A DNA stretch of 40,105 nt from JAYOFM01 sp038117225. GTDB taxonomy: Bacteria; Pseudomonadota; Alphaproteobacteria; Rhodospirillales; Casp-alpha2. Positions within the stretch are counted from its first letter, which is position 1. Each line of letters starts with the position of its first letter. Shown here piece by piece: positions 8,410 to 16,388 of the stretch. Location of the stretch: assembly GCA_038117225.1 (NCBI GenBank), contig JAYOFM010000016.1, positions 1-40,105 of the forward strand. Reading direction: 5' to 3'. Below the pieces are notes generated by a model that worked only from the letters and a program-made list of their open reading frames with translations, was not told the origin of the DNA and did not search any database. The position numbers were made by a program, and so were the translations under genes.

Positions 8410-10425
8410 CTACTCCGCCGCCGCCCGGCGCGAAGCGTTGACCACGTCGGCGACCTCGCGGATGATCGTATTGAGGTCGAAATCCTTCGGCGTGTAGACG
8501 CGGGCGACGCCATCGCGGCGCAAGGCGTCGGCATCCGCATCGGGAATGATGCCGCCGATGATCACCGGCAGGTTTGGGCGGCCACGCACAGCCAATTCCC
8601 TTAACACTTCCGTGACCAGTGCCACGTGGGAGCCCGATAGAATCGACAAGCCGACCACGTCGACGTCCTCTTCCACCGCCGCCTGGGCTATTTCGGCCGG
8701 GGTCAGTCGGATGCCCTGGTAGACCACCTCGAAGCCGGCGTCGCGGGCGCGCACGGCGATTTGCTCGGCGCCATTGGAATGTCCGTCGAGGCCAGGTTTA
8801 CCGACCAGGATTTTCAACGGCCGGCCGAGCCCGTCGGCGACCTCGGTGACGTGCTGGCGCACCACGCCCAGATCATGGCCCGGCGCGGCGGCGCCGGAGA
8901 CACCGGTGGGCGCGCGGTATTCGCCGAACACCCGGCGCAGGGTTTCGCCCCACTCGCCGGTGGTAACGCCCGCATGGGCGCAGGCGATCGACGGTTCCAT
9001 GATGTTCGTGCCATCGCGCGCCGCCGTTTCGAGAGCGCCGAGCGCCACCGCGACGGCCGCGTCGTCGCGATCCCGGCGCCAGGCCGCGAGGTTTTCCAGC
9101 TGCGTGCGTTCGGCATCGGCATCCGGGGTCAGAAAGCTCGCCGCCGCTTCCGTCAGCGGCGACGGTTCTGCCTCGGTAAATGCATTAACGCCGATGACGG
9201 TTTGCTCGCCGCTTTCGATGGCGGCGACCCGGCGGGCGTTGGATTCCACCAGGGCGCGCTTCATCAGACCCTGCTCCACGGCGGCGACGGCGCCGCCGAC
9301 TGCCTCGATCGCGGCCATTTCATTGAGCGCCGCCGTCTTCAACTCGGCGACTTTTTCGGCGACCACGGGCGAGCCGTCGAACAGATCGCCAAATTCCAAC
9401 AGATCGGTTTCATGGGCGACGATCTGTTGCAGACGCAACGACCATTGCTGGTCCCACGGCCGCGGCAGGCCGAGTGCCTCATTCCACGCCGGCAACTGCA
9501 CGGCACGCGCACGCGCCCCTTTCGACAGGGTCACCGACAGCATTTCCAGTAGGATTCGATAGACGTTATTTTCCGGTTGCTGCTCGGTCAAACCCAACGA
9601 GTTGACCTGGACGCCGTAGCGGAATCGGCGCAACTTTTCGTCCTCGACGCCGTAGCGTTGGCGGCAAATGTCGTCCCACAATTCGGTAAAGGCGCGCATC
9701 TTGCACATTTCCGTGACGAAGCGGATACCGGCGTTGACAAAGAAACTGATGCGCCCGACCACGGTCGGAAAATCCTCGGCCGGTACCTGGCCGGATGCCT
9801 TGATGGCATCCAGTACGGCGATGGCAACGGAGAGCGAAAAGGCAATTTCCTGTACCGGCGTGGCGCCCGCTTCCTGAAGGTGGTAGGGGCAGACGTTGAT
9901 CGGGTTCCAACGCGGCACCTCCGTATAGGCGAAGGCGATCATGTCGGTGGTCAACCGCATGGACGGAGCCGGCGGGAACATATACGTGCCGCGCGAAAGA
10001 TATTCCTTGATGATGTCGTTCTGCGTGGTGCCAGAGAGATCGGCCCGCGCCACACCCTGCTTCTCCGCCGCCGCGATATACAATGCCAGCATCCACGCCG
10101 CCGGCGCGTTGATCGTCATCGAAGTGTTCATGCGATCGAGCGGGATGCCATCGACCAGGGTCAGCATATCGCCGAGATGGCTGACCGGAACGCCGACCTT
10201 GCCGACCTCGCCGCGCGCCAGCGTATGATCGGCGTCGAGACCGGTCTGCGTCGGTAGATCGAAGGCGATGGAAAGGCCTGTCTGACCCTTGGCAAGATTG
10301 GCGCGGTAGAGCGCGTTCGATGCCGCCGCCGAGGAGTGGCCCGAATACGTGCGCATCAGCCACGGCCGTTCTTTCTTTACGGTCGCGGTCGATGGGTCGC
10401 TTTTCGCGCCTGCGTTATCCAACAT
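8410..10425 (-). CDS. ecm: Ethylmalonyl-CoA mutase (MeaA type)
   Basis: Ecm converts (2R)-ethylmalonyl-CoA to (2S)-methylsuccinyl-CoA by an adenosylcobalamin radical mechanism in the ethylmalonyl-CoA pathway. The 671-residue, single-chain protein begins with the mutase barrel (RTYSGHSSAAASNALYRANL, GLSIAFDLPTQTGLD, SGTTQNDIIKEYLSRGTYMF). It ends with a B12-binding domain whose DGHSNG motif carries the cobalt-binding His549. Assignment to Ecm rather than methylmalonyl-CoA mutase rests on the MeaA-like sequence and on ccr being divergently adjacent with mcd after it. Residues 629-662 lie in the 100-bp direct repeat found again at 6243-6342. The last nine residues (NASRRAAAE) differ from that second copy, so the present 3' end may have been exchanged. 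Confidence 0.93.
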   Translation of the reverse strand: MLDNAGAKSDPSTATVKKERPWLMRTYSGHSSAAASNALYRANLAKGQTGLSIAFDLPTQTGLDADHTLARGEVGKVGVPVSHLGDMLTLVDGIPLDRMNTSMTINAPAAWMLALYIAAAEKQGVARADLSGTTQNDIIKEYLSRGTYMFPPAPSMRLTTDMIAFAYTEVPRWNPINVCPYHLQEAGATPVQEIAFSLSVAIAVLDAIKASGQVPAEDFPTVVGRISFFVNAGIRFVTEMCKMRAFTELWDDICRQRYGVEDEKLRRFRYGVQVNSLGLTEQQPENNVYRILLEMLSVTLSKGARARAVQLPAWNEALGLPRPWDQQWSLRLQQIVAHETDLLEFGDLFDGSPVVAEKVAELKTAALNEMAAIEAVGGAVAAVEQGLMKRALVESNARRVAAIESGEQTVIGVNAFTEAEPSPLTEAAASFLTPDADAERTQLENLAAWRRDRDDAAVAVALGALETAARDGTNIMEPSIACAHAGVTTGEWGETLRRVFGEYRAPTGVSGAAAPGHDLGVVRQHVTEVADGLGRPLKILVGKPGLDGHSNGAEQIAVRARDAGFEVVYQGIRLTPAEIAQAAVEEDVDVVGLSILSGSHVALVTEVLRELAVRGRPNLPVIIGGIIPDADADALRRDGVARVYTPKDFDLNTIIREVADVVNASRRAAAE
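8440..8539 (+). repeat. 100-bp direct repeat, right copy (inside ecm)
   Basis: This is the right copy of the repeat described at 6243-6342, encoding residues 629-662 of Ecm on the minus strand. Homology ends sharply at 8539, where ecm continues but the left copy turns into an unrelated kinase remnant. It fades below 8440, where only the stop codon and scattered bases still match. Confidence 0.9.
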
Positions 10426-10644
10426 CAGCCAAACTCCAGATGTTCACAAATTGGTATCAAATTCGGACCATAGCTCAAATTCACGTAATATTATTGCGTC
10501 TTTGTTTAGACTCAAGAAACTTAACCAATTGTGCATTGCGAAGAAAGCCCCAAAGCGCTATTCCATGTTCGCGCTTGCAGCATAGAGGTTGAACCGCTAA
10601 AGGCGCAACGGGGAGACCAACGATCAACGATGCGGAGCCATACC
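10426..10644. promoter_or_regulatory. Divergent ecm/ccr control region
   Basis: This 219-base gap separates the divergent starts of ecm and ccr and must hold both promoters. Its left half, about 10435-10530, is clearly AT-rich against the flanking genes. It contains TTGTGCATTGCG at about 10528-10539 and an inverted pair AATTGGT (10449-10455) and ACCAATT (10524-10530). These could be regulator-binding sites, but I cannot match them with confidence to a known consensus. I could not define -35/-10 elements clearly. Confidence 0.5.
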
Positions 10645-11937
10645 ATGACCGAAGCCGCCGAAGTCATTGAACTACACCCAGGCCTGAGCGATCTGCCGAG
10701 GAAAGACCTATACAATATCGGCGAAATTCCGCCGCTTGGTCATGTCCCGAAGAAAATGCACGCCTGGTCGATTCGGCGCGAACGCCACGGTGAGCCGGAT
10801 ACCGCCATGCAGGTCGAGGTTCTCGACGTGCCGAAGCCGGACTCGCACGAAATTCTGATCATGGTGATGGCCGCCGGCGTCAATTACAACGGCGTGTGGG
10901 CCTCGTTGGGTAAGCCGATTTCGGTGTTCGACGTCCACAAGCAGGATTTCCACATCGCCGGTTCGGACGCGTCGGGTGTGGTTTGGGCGGTCGGTTCGGC
11001 GGTCAAGCGCTTCAAGATCGGCGATGAGGTGGTGGTGCATTGTAACCAGGACGACGGCGACGACGAGGAATGCAATGGCGGTGATCCCATGTACTCGCCG
11101 TCGCAGCGAATCTGGGGCTACGAGACTCCGGACGGCTCATTTGCTCAGTTCACCTGTATCCAGGCGCAGCAGTGCATGCCCCGTCCGAAGCATCTGACGT
11201 GGGAAGAAAGCGCCTGTTACACGCTGACCCTGGCAACCGCATACCGCATGCTGTTTGGCCATCGGCCGCACATCCTGCGCCCGGGTCACAACGTACTGGT
11301 GTGGGGGGCGTCGGGCGGTCTCGGCTCGATGGCGATCCAGCTGATCGCCACCGCCGGCGCCAACGCCATCGGTGTTATCTCCGACGAAGACAAGCGCGAA
11401 TTCGTCATGTCGCTGGGCGCCAAGGGTGTCATCAACCGCAAGGACTACGATTGTTGGGGCCGCCTGCCCGAGGTCGATGATACGGGCGGTTATGGCGAGT
11501 ACATGAAGGAGTGCCGCAAGGTCGGCAAGGCGATCTGGGACATCACCGGCAAGGGAAACGATGTCGATTTCGTCTTCGAACATCCGGGCGAGGCGACGTT
11601 CCCGGTCAGCTGCTTTCTGGTCAAGCGCGGCGGCATGGTGGTGTTCTGCGCCGGCACCACCGGCTACAACCTGACCATGGACGCGCGCTTCGTGTGGATG
11701 CGCCAAAAGCGAATCCAGGGCTCCCACTTCGCCAACCTGAAGCAAGCAGCGCAGGCCAACCAACTGGTGATCGAACGGCGACTGGATCCCTGCATGTCGG
11801 AGGTATTCGGCTGGGACGACATTCCGACGGCGCACATGAAGATGATGCGCAACGAGCACAAGCCCGGCAACATGGCCGTGCTGGTACAGGCCAAGCGCCC
11901 CGGCTTCCGTACCATTGAGGACTGCGTCGAGGGCTAG
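10645..11937 (+). CDS. ccr: Crotonyl-CoA carboxylase/reductase
   Basis: Ccr performs the NADPH-dependent reductive carboxylation of crotonyl-CoA to (2S)-ethylmalonyl-CoA, the signature step of the ethylmalonyl-CoA pathway. It is a zinc-less member of the MDR family, 430 residues as expected. Motifs include AAGVNYNGVWASLGKPISVF near residue 75, GYETPDGSFAQF near 157 and the nucleotide fold VLVWGASGGLGSMAIQL near 220. HFANLKQAAQANQ follows in the C-terminal part. I prefer the ATG at 10645, which has GCGGAG seven bases upstream, over the in-frame ATG at 10630. It is divergent from ecm and 32 bases ahead of mcd, which together identify the pathway. Confidence 0.96.
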   Translation: MTEAAEVIELHPGLSDLPRKDLYNIGEIPPLGHVPKKMHAWSIRRERHGEPDTAMQVEVLDVPKPDSHEILIMVMAAGVNYNGVWASLGKPISVFDVHKQDFHIAGSDASGVVWAVGSAVKRFKIGDEVVVHCNQDDGDDEECNGGDPMYSPSQRIWGYETPDGSFAQFTCIQAQQCMPRPKHLTWEESACYTLTLATAYRMLFGHRPHILRPGHNVLVWGASGGLGSMAIQLIATAGANAIGVISDEDKREFVMSLGAKGVINRKDYDCWGRLPEVDDTGGYGEYMKECRKVGKAIWDITGKGNDVDFVFEHPGEATFPVSCFLVKRGGMVVFCAGTTGYNLTMDARFVWMRQKRIQGSHFANLKQAAQANQLVIERRLDPCMSEVFGWDDIPTAHMKMMRNEHKPGNMAVLVQAKRPGFRTIEDCVEG

Positions 11938-11969
11938 GCGCCCGCCTCAAGGCACGGAAGGAAAAGCCA

Positions 11970-13643
11970 ATGGATGTAGCCGGATCCAGCGAGGCCGACC
12001 GCCTCGCAGATTTGATCCCCGCCTGCCGCGACGCCCTCGGCGACGCCGAGACCCTGCTGGCGCAAGCCCGCCACGCGGTCACCGACATGGTAACGCGGGA
12101 CGGCAAGCCGGACGGCGAGCTGTTGGAACGTCATCAGCATGCCGCCCATGGGCTGGCCTGGCTGGCGACCTATGTCGAGGGTCTGCGCCAGATGCTGGGC
12201 TGGACCGACCGGCTCGCCGCGGCCGGCAACCTGGGCGAGATCGAGACCCTGATGCTGGGCGCGGCCTACGGCGAATATCTGGCGCAAATGGCCGGCGGTA
12301 TTCCGTTGAGCCAGGTGGAAATGGTGCGCCCCGCCGACATGGGTCTCGACGCCAGCGTCGTCGACGCCTTCCGCAGCGACGCGGTCGAAACCTTGATCCA
12401 AGGTGGCAACACCAACGCCGTTCGCATGCGCATCGCAGCGCTGTCCGCCGACGGCAATTTCGGCGCCTTGGGGCTCGACGACGACACCCTGGACATGGTG
12501 CGCGACCAGTTCCGCCGCTTCGCCGATGCCGAGGTGGCGCCGCATGCGCACGGCTGGCACCTGCGCGATGAACTGATCCCCATTGAGATCGTCGAGCAGA
12601 TGGCCGAACTCGGCGTATTCGGACTCACCGTGCCGGAAGACCGCGGCGGTCTCGGCATGGGCAAGACGGCCATGTGCGTGGTCACGGAAGAACTGTCGCG
12701 CGCCTACATCGGCGTCGGCTCGCTGGGCACGCGCTCGGAAATTGCCGCCGAACTGATTCGCCTCGGCGGCACGGAAGAACAGAAACAGCAATATCTGCCG
12801 GCCATCGCGTCGGGCGAATTGCTGCCGACCGCCGTGTTTACCGAAGCCGGCACCGGTTCGGATTTGGCCAGCCTGAAGACCCGCGCCGTGCGCGACGGCG
12901 ATGTCTACCGCATCACCGGCAACAAGACCTGGATCACCCACGCGGCGCGCACCGACATGATGACCCTGCTCGCTCGCACCGATGCGGACGATGCCGGCTA
13001 TCGCGGCCTCTCCATGTTCCTGATCGAGAAACCGCGCGGCACCGACGACGATCCGTTCCCACTCGACGGCATGACCGGCGGCGAAATCGGCGTCTTGGGT
13101 TATCGCGGCATGAAGGAATACGAACTCGGGTTCGACGGGCTGGAAGTGCCGGCATCGGCGCTGCTCGGCGGCGAGGAGGGCCAGGGTTTCAAGCAACTCA
13201 TGGCGACCTTCGAATCGGCGCGCATCCAGACCGCGGCGCGCGCCGTCGGCGTGGCGCAGAACGCCATGGAACTGGGCCTGCAATACGCCCTCGACCGCCA
13301 GCAGTTCGGCAAGGCCATCCACGCGTTTCCCCGGGTCGCCGGCAAATTGGCCTGGATGGCGGTGGAAACCATGATCGCCCGGCAGCTGACCTACTATGCC
13401 GGACGGGAAAAGGACTCCGATCGCCGCTGCGACATGGAAGCCGGATTCGCCAAATTACTCGCCGCCCGCGTCGCCTGGGCCAACGCCGACGGCGCCTTGC
13501 AGATTCACGGCGGCAACGGTTACGCACTTGAGTACCCGATCTCGCGCGTGCTCTGTGATGCCCGGATACTCAACATTTTCGAGGGTGCCGCGGAAATTCA
13601 AGCGCACGTCATCGCCCGCGGTCTGATCCACAAACGCAACTAG
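11970..13643 (+). CDS. mcd: (2S)-Methylsuccinyl-CoA dehydrogenase
   Basis: Mcd is the FAD acyl-CoA dehydrogenase that oxidises (2S)-methylsuccinyl-CoA to mesaconyl-CoA. At 557 residues it is much longer than ordinary acyl-CoA dehydrogenases (about 380). The extra 165-residue helical N-terminal region is a known feature of Mcd. The dehydrogenase core shows VFTEAGTGSDLASLKTRA, ITGNKTWITHAAR, DRQQFGKAIHAFPRV and QIHGGNGY. Glu538 in FEGAAEIQ sits where the catalytic base of this family lies. GGAAGGAAAAG precedes the ATG. Its position directly after ccr makes the substrate assignment strong. Electrons should pass to ETF, encoded at 22452-24141. Confidence 0.94.
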   Translation: MDVAGSSEADRLADLIPACRDALGDAETLLAQARHAVTDMVTRDGKPDGELLERHQHAAHGLAWLATYVEGLRQMLGWTDRLAAAGNLGEIETLMLGAAYGEYLAQMAGGIPLSQVEMVRPADMGLDASVVDAFRSDAVETLIQGGNTNAVRMRIAALSADGNFGALGLDDDTLDMVRDQFRRFADAEVAPHAHGWHLRDELIPIEIVEQMAELGVFGLTVPEDRGGLGMGKTAMCVVTEELSRAYIGVGSLGTRSEIAAELIRLGGTEEQKQQYLPAIASGELLPTAVFTEAGTGSDLASLKTRAVRDGDVYRITGNKTWITHAARTDMMTLLARTDADDAGYRGLSMFLIEKPRGTDDDPFPLDGMTGGEIGVLGYRGMKEYELGFDGLEVPASALLGGEEGQGFKQLMATFESARIQTAARAVGVAQNAMELGLQYALDRQQFGKAIHAFPRVAGKLAWMAVETMIARQLTYYAGREKDSDRRCDMEAGFAKLLAARVAWANADGALQIHGGNGYALEYPISRVLCDARILNIFEGAAEIQAHVIARGLIHKRN

Positions 13644-13714
13644 CGCCCTATCATTTGATGCCCAAGCGGGCTAGAACCTGAACCAACAGAAAAAAGACTA
13701 CATTGAGTATCGTC

Positions 13715-14263
13715 ATGCCGCCCGACACCACCACCCGCGAGTACGATACCGCCGCCCCGGCGCAAGACGTGGTCATCACCGTCCGTGTCGCCGCGGATGA
13801 CGACGCCGACGGCATCATCGACCTGATCGAGGGCTGTTACCGGGAATACACTGGCTTCGTGCTGCTGGTCGACGAGGAAGCGCCCGAACTGCGCCAACCC
13901 GCCACCGCATACGCTCGCTTGCTCGGCAACGCCTGGGTCGCCATCGCCGAGGGTAATGACGGTGGGCCAGAAATCGTTGGCTTCGCGGCTTACGCGCCGA
14001 CTGACGCTCCCGGCATGGCGCGCATCCACAAGCTATACGTCAACAAGGACTACCGGGGGGCCGGTATCGGCCCGCGCCTCGCCGCCCTGGCCGAGGACGC
14101 CGCCTGCACGCACGGCGCCGACATTATCATGGTCTATGCCGACAGCCGCTTCGAACGCGCCCAGCGCATGTACGAACGCTACGGCTACACCCGCCAGAAG
14201 GGCGTGCACCGCATGGCAAACGCCTCGAACTCGGTCGAATATACCTATACCAAGGCACTGTAA
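13715..14263 (+). CDS. GNAT family N-acetyltransferase
   Basis: A 182-residue GNAT acetyltransferase. The N-terminal strand (VVITVRVAADDDADGIIDLI), the linker strand ending in ARIHKLYVNKDYRGAGIGPR and the C-terminal QRMYERYGYTRQ form the acetyl-CoA fold; the R-G-A-G-I-G loop binds the pyrophosphate. The substrate is unknown. No good ribosome site is visible. I took the ATG at 13715; a TTG at 13703 is in frame. It begins 71 bases after mcd, and a 9-bp hairpin follows its stop. Confidence 0.85.
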   Translation: MPPDTTTREYDTAAPAQDVVITVRVAADDDADGIIDLIEGCYREYTGFVLLVDEEAPELRQPATAYARLLGNAWVAIAEGNDGGPEIVGFAAYAPTDAPGMARIHKLYVNKDYRGAGIGPRLAALAEDAACTHGADIIMVYADSRFERAQRMYERYGYTRQKGVHRMANASNSVEYTYTKAL

Positions 14264-14281
14264 CGCCAGAACGTTCGTCTC

Positions 14282-14302
14282 TCGATCGCGCTTCGCGATC
14301 GA
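14282..14302 (+). terminator. Hairpin after the GNAT gene, possible terminator
   Basis: A perfect 9-bp inverted repeat, TCGATCGCG / CGCGATCGA with a CTT loop, lies 18 bases after the GNAT stop. There is no T run after it, so a factor-independent terminator is only possible, not shown. Confidence 0.45.
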
Positions 14303-14362
14303 TCCGGCGCGCTCGCCGAAGGTGCCGGTCGACCGCGCCGCGACCCACGCCAGTCCGCAAAG

Positions 14363-14376
14363 TTGATCTGCGTCAA
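14363..14376 (+). promoter_or_regulatory. FNR/FixK/NNR-type binding site
   Basis: TTGATCTGCGTCAA is a near-perfect dyad of the TTGAT-N4-(A/G)TCAA type bound by Crp/Fnr regulators of the FNR, FixK and NNR groups. It lies 78 bases before the start of the Crp/Fnr-family gene at 14454, so oxygen- or NO-linked control, perhaps autoregulation, is the simple reading. Confidence 0.65.
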
Positions 14377-14453
14377 AGAACGTGGGTTTGGAATCTGTAT
14401 CCTTCTTCCCGACGATCGAAACTGCCTGATCGTCATTGGGAGGTGAGGCGATC

Positions 14454-15140
14454 ATGAATATCGAAGACTTTCGCTTTGTCGGTCGTTTACCCCTGTTCCG
14501 GGGCATACCGGCCGATGATTTCGCCGGCTTTTGCCGCCACGCCGTGGTACGGCATCACGCCAAGCGGGAACGAGTCTTTCTCGACGGAGATGTGGCGCGG
14601 CATTTCTATGTCGTGCTTTCCGGCTGGGTGGCGACGTCACGCACTTCGGCGGACGGCGATGAGACGATGTTCACTGTCGTCGAGCGTGGAAAATGTCTGC
14701 AGTTGTTCCCGGCGCTGCTCGGCAAACCCTATACCGCCGGCGGCAGCGTGGTTTCCAAGGAAGCCGACGTGATCGCCTTTGATGGCGCCCGGCTGCGCGC
14801 GCTGCTGGCCCGCAATCCGGCCCTCACCGAGGAAGTCATCACATACAGTTTCGACGAGTTCCGCGAGATCGAATCCGATCTGGAAGCGGCCAAGACTCGC
14901 ACGGCAACCGAGCGAGTGCTCGATTTCATTCTCGATCAATGCCCAACGACCGTTGGCCCGGCGACTGTGCAACTGCCATACGAAAAAACCGTGCTGTCGG
15001 GTAAACTCGGCATGCAGCCGGAAAGTCTCTCGCGGGTGCTGAAGAAATTGCGCCGCGCCGGCGTCCATGTCGAACGCGACTGCGTGCACGTCGCCGACGT
15101 CGCCAGGCTTCGCACGATGGCGCTTCCCTGCGCCGTGTGA
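14454..15140 (+). CDS. Crp/Fnr family transcriptional regulator
   Basis: A 228-residue regulator with a cNMP-like sensor domain (about 10-130; FLDGDVARHFYVVLSGWVAT) and a Crp-type helix-turn-helix (about 165-220; LSGKLGMQPESLSRVLKKLR). The N-terminal cysteine cluster of oxygen-sensing FNR is absent; only Cys27 lies in that region. It therefore resembles the NNR/DNR type, which may sense NO or redox through haem, rather than an Fe-S FNR; this is inference. Strong GGGAGGTGAGG before the ATG at 14454 fixes the start. The FNR-type dyad 78 bases upstream suggests auto- or cross-regulation. No denitrification genes are nearby, so its targets are elsewhere. Confidence 0.88.
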   Translation: MNIEDFRFVGRLPLFRGIPADDFAGFCRHAVVRHHAKRERVFLDGDVARHFYVVLSGWVATSRTSADGDETMFTVVERGKCLQLFPALLGKPYTAGGSVVSKEADVIAFDGARLRALLARNPALTEEVITYSFDEFREIESDLEAAKTRTATERVLDFILDQCPTTVGPATVQLPYEKTVLSGKLGMQPESLSRVLKKLRRAGVHVERDCVHVADVARLRTMALPCAV

Positions 15141-15260
15141 TGCGCGGCGTTGCGGCCCTATAGCGCCCTATTGCGCGAGGTCAATGCGCCGTTCGCGGCA
15201 ATGTCTAAAATAGTCAGTTGGTGGACCGCCTTCTGTCGGCCCATGCTCTGAAACCCCGGA

Positions 15261-15288
15261 CGCCAACGGCGTACCTTCGCCGTTGGCG
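15261..15288 (+). promoter_or_regulatory. 11-bp hairpin before the YbaK gene ribosome site
   Basis: CGCCAACGGCG and CGCCGTTGGCG form a perfect 11-bp stem with a six-base loop (TACCTT). It ends six bases before the purine-rich ribosome site at 15294-15308 and has no T run. It could end crp transcription or shape the 5' leader of the next gene. Confidence 0.5.
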
Positions 15289-15315
15289 CCCTCGGAGGAA
15301 GGAAGGGAGACGATC

Positions 15316-15804
15316 ATGGCAATGGCGACAACTTTGCAAGACTATCTTGAGGAAATGGACGCCGTTTACGACATCGTTGGTCATCCGCGCCACATGACCA
15401 GCGTCGGCATCGCCATCCTCGCCCACGTGCCGGCCGCGTGCCTGGCCAAGGGCGTACTGGTGCGCGACGCCGCAGGCCGGTTGTCCCTCACCGTTGTACC
15501 ATCGGACCAGCACGTGGATCTCCGGCGACTCGATGGGAAATCCCCGACTGGCGTCGAAATGGCAAGCGAGGAGGAGATCGTCAAGGTGTTCAATGATTGC
15601 GACCCCGGCGCGGTGCCGCCCATGGGCAACGCCTATGGGATCAAGGTGTTGCTCGACAACAACTTCGCTAATCTGGATGAGGTGTATTTCGAGGCCGGCG
15701 ACCATGAGGCCCTGATGCACGTCACCGGCGACGAGTTCCGGCGCCTGATGGGCGGCGCGGAACGCGGCAATTACGTCCGCGAACCCGGCGCGCTCGACGG
15801 CTAA
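15316..15804 (+). CDS. YbaK/EbsC-type aminoacyl-tRNA deacylase
   Basis: A 162-residue single-domain member of the YbaK/ProX family, which hydrolyses mischarged aminoacyl-tRNAs in trans. HPRHMTSVGIAILAHVP followed by LAKGVLVRDAAG carries the conserved Lys of the family. VPPMGNAYGIKVLLDNNFA and VTGDEFRRLM complete the fold. Which tRNA it edits cannot be read from sequence. GAGGAAGGAAGGGAG gives an unusually long purine-rich ribosome site before the ATG at 15316; an ATG two codons later is also possible. Its stop overlaps the stop of the convergent histidine phosphatase gene by four bases. Confidence 0.85.
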   Translation: MAMATTLQDYLEEMDAVYDIVGHPRHMTSVGIAILAHVPAACLAKGVLVRDAAGRLSLTVVPSDQHVDLRRLDGKSPTGVEMASEEEIVKVFNDCDPGAVPPMGNAYGIKVLLDNNFANLDEVYFEAGDHEALMHVTGDEFRRLMGGAERGNYVREPGALDG

Positions 15805-16388
15805 TTGGTGGCGATGCTGCCGACGACGCGCAGCGCGCCATCGTCGGAACGCCGAGCAATGACCATCTCGCCGGACTGAGTGTAGCTTCCGGTCAGCGCC
15901 GAGATGTTGACCTGATGGCTGACCAGCACGGTCGGTCGGCTCAAGTCCGCCTCGGCGATCCAAGTTGCCAGCGCCCTGGTTTGTGGCGCGCGGTCGTCCC
16001 AGCGCTGAAAGAACGAATTCAACGCCGGCAGGTTCTCGACCGGACCGAGGCCGAGCAACCGCGCCGTTTCCAGGCAGCGGCACCACTGGCTCGATACCAC
16101 CCGAACCTGCTTGAGACCGGCGCGGCGGATCCGATCGCCGATGCGCGCCGCCTGCGCCCGTCCTTGATCGTCGAGGTTGCGCTGGGTCGCGCAGTCGCGC
16201 AGCTGGAATCCGTCCGGATCCCCCGTCCCCGGCGCCAGCGCGTGACGCATCAACGCGACATGATTGCTCGAACCGAGTAGACGCCACAGTTCGGCCTCGT
16301 CGGCTGCCGCCGCATCCCGTATGAGGAACGGCAACCCGGCCAGGATCGCCAGGACGGCGGCAAATAGGAAACGGCGGTTCTGGATCAT
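15801..16388 (-). CDS. Exported histidine phosphatase family protein
   Basis: A 195-residue member of the phosphoglycerate-mutase-like histidine phosphatase family. The N-terminus (IQNRRFLFAAVLAILAGLPF, then DAAAADE) is a signal peptide, so it acts in the periplasm. The catalytic RH motif is in VALMRHALAPGTGDP, the second Arg is in SSQWCRCLETARLL, and the later His is in VLVSHQVNIS. The substrate is unknown. I chose the ATG at 16388 because GGAGGAG lies just upstream on the minus strand; an in-frame ATG at 16418 gives a longer, charged N-terminus. It converges on the YbaK gene with interlocked stop codons. Confidence 0.87.
   Translation of the reverse strand: MIQNRRFLFAAVLAILAGLPFLIRDAAAADEAELWRLLGSSNHVALMRHALAPGTGDPDGFQLRDCATQRNLDDQGRAQAARIGDRIRRAGLKQVRVVSSQWCRCLETARLLGLGPVENLPALNSFFQRWDDRAPQTRALATWIAEADLSRPTVLVSHQVNISALTGSYTQSGEMVIARRSDDGALRVVGSIATN

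Noticed and set aside
11934..13322. 462-codon minus-strand open frame opposite mcd
   Set aside because: It mirrors mcd codons, is rich in His/Gly/Arg repeats and shows no domain.
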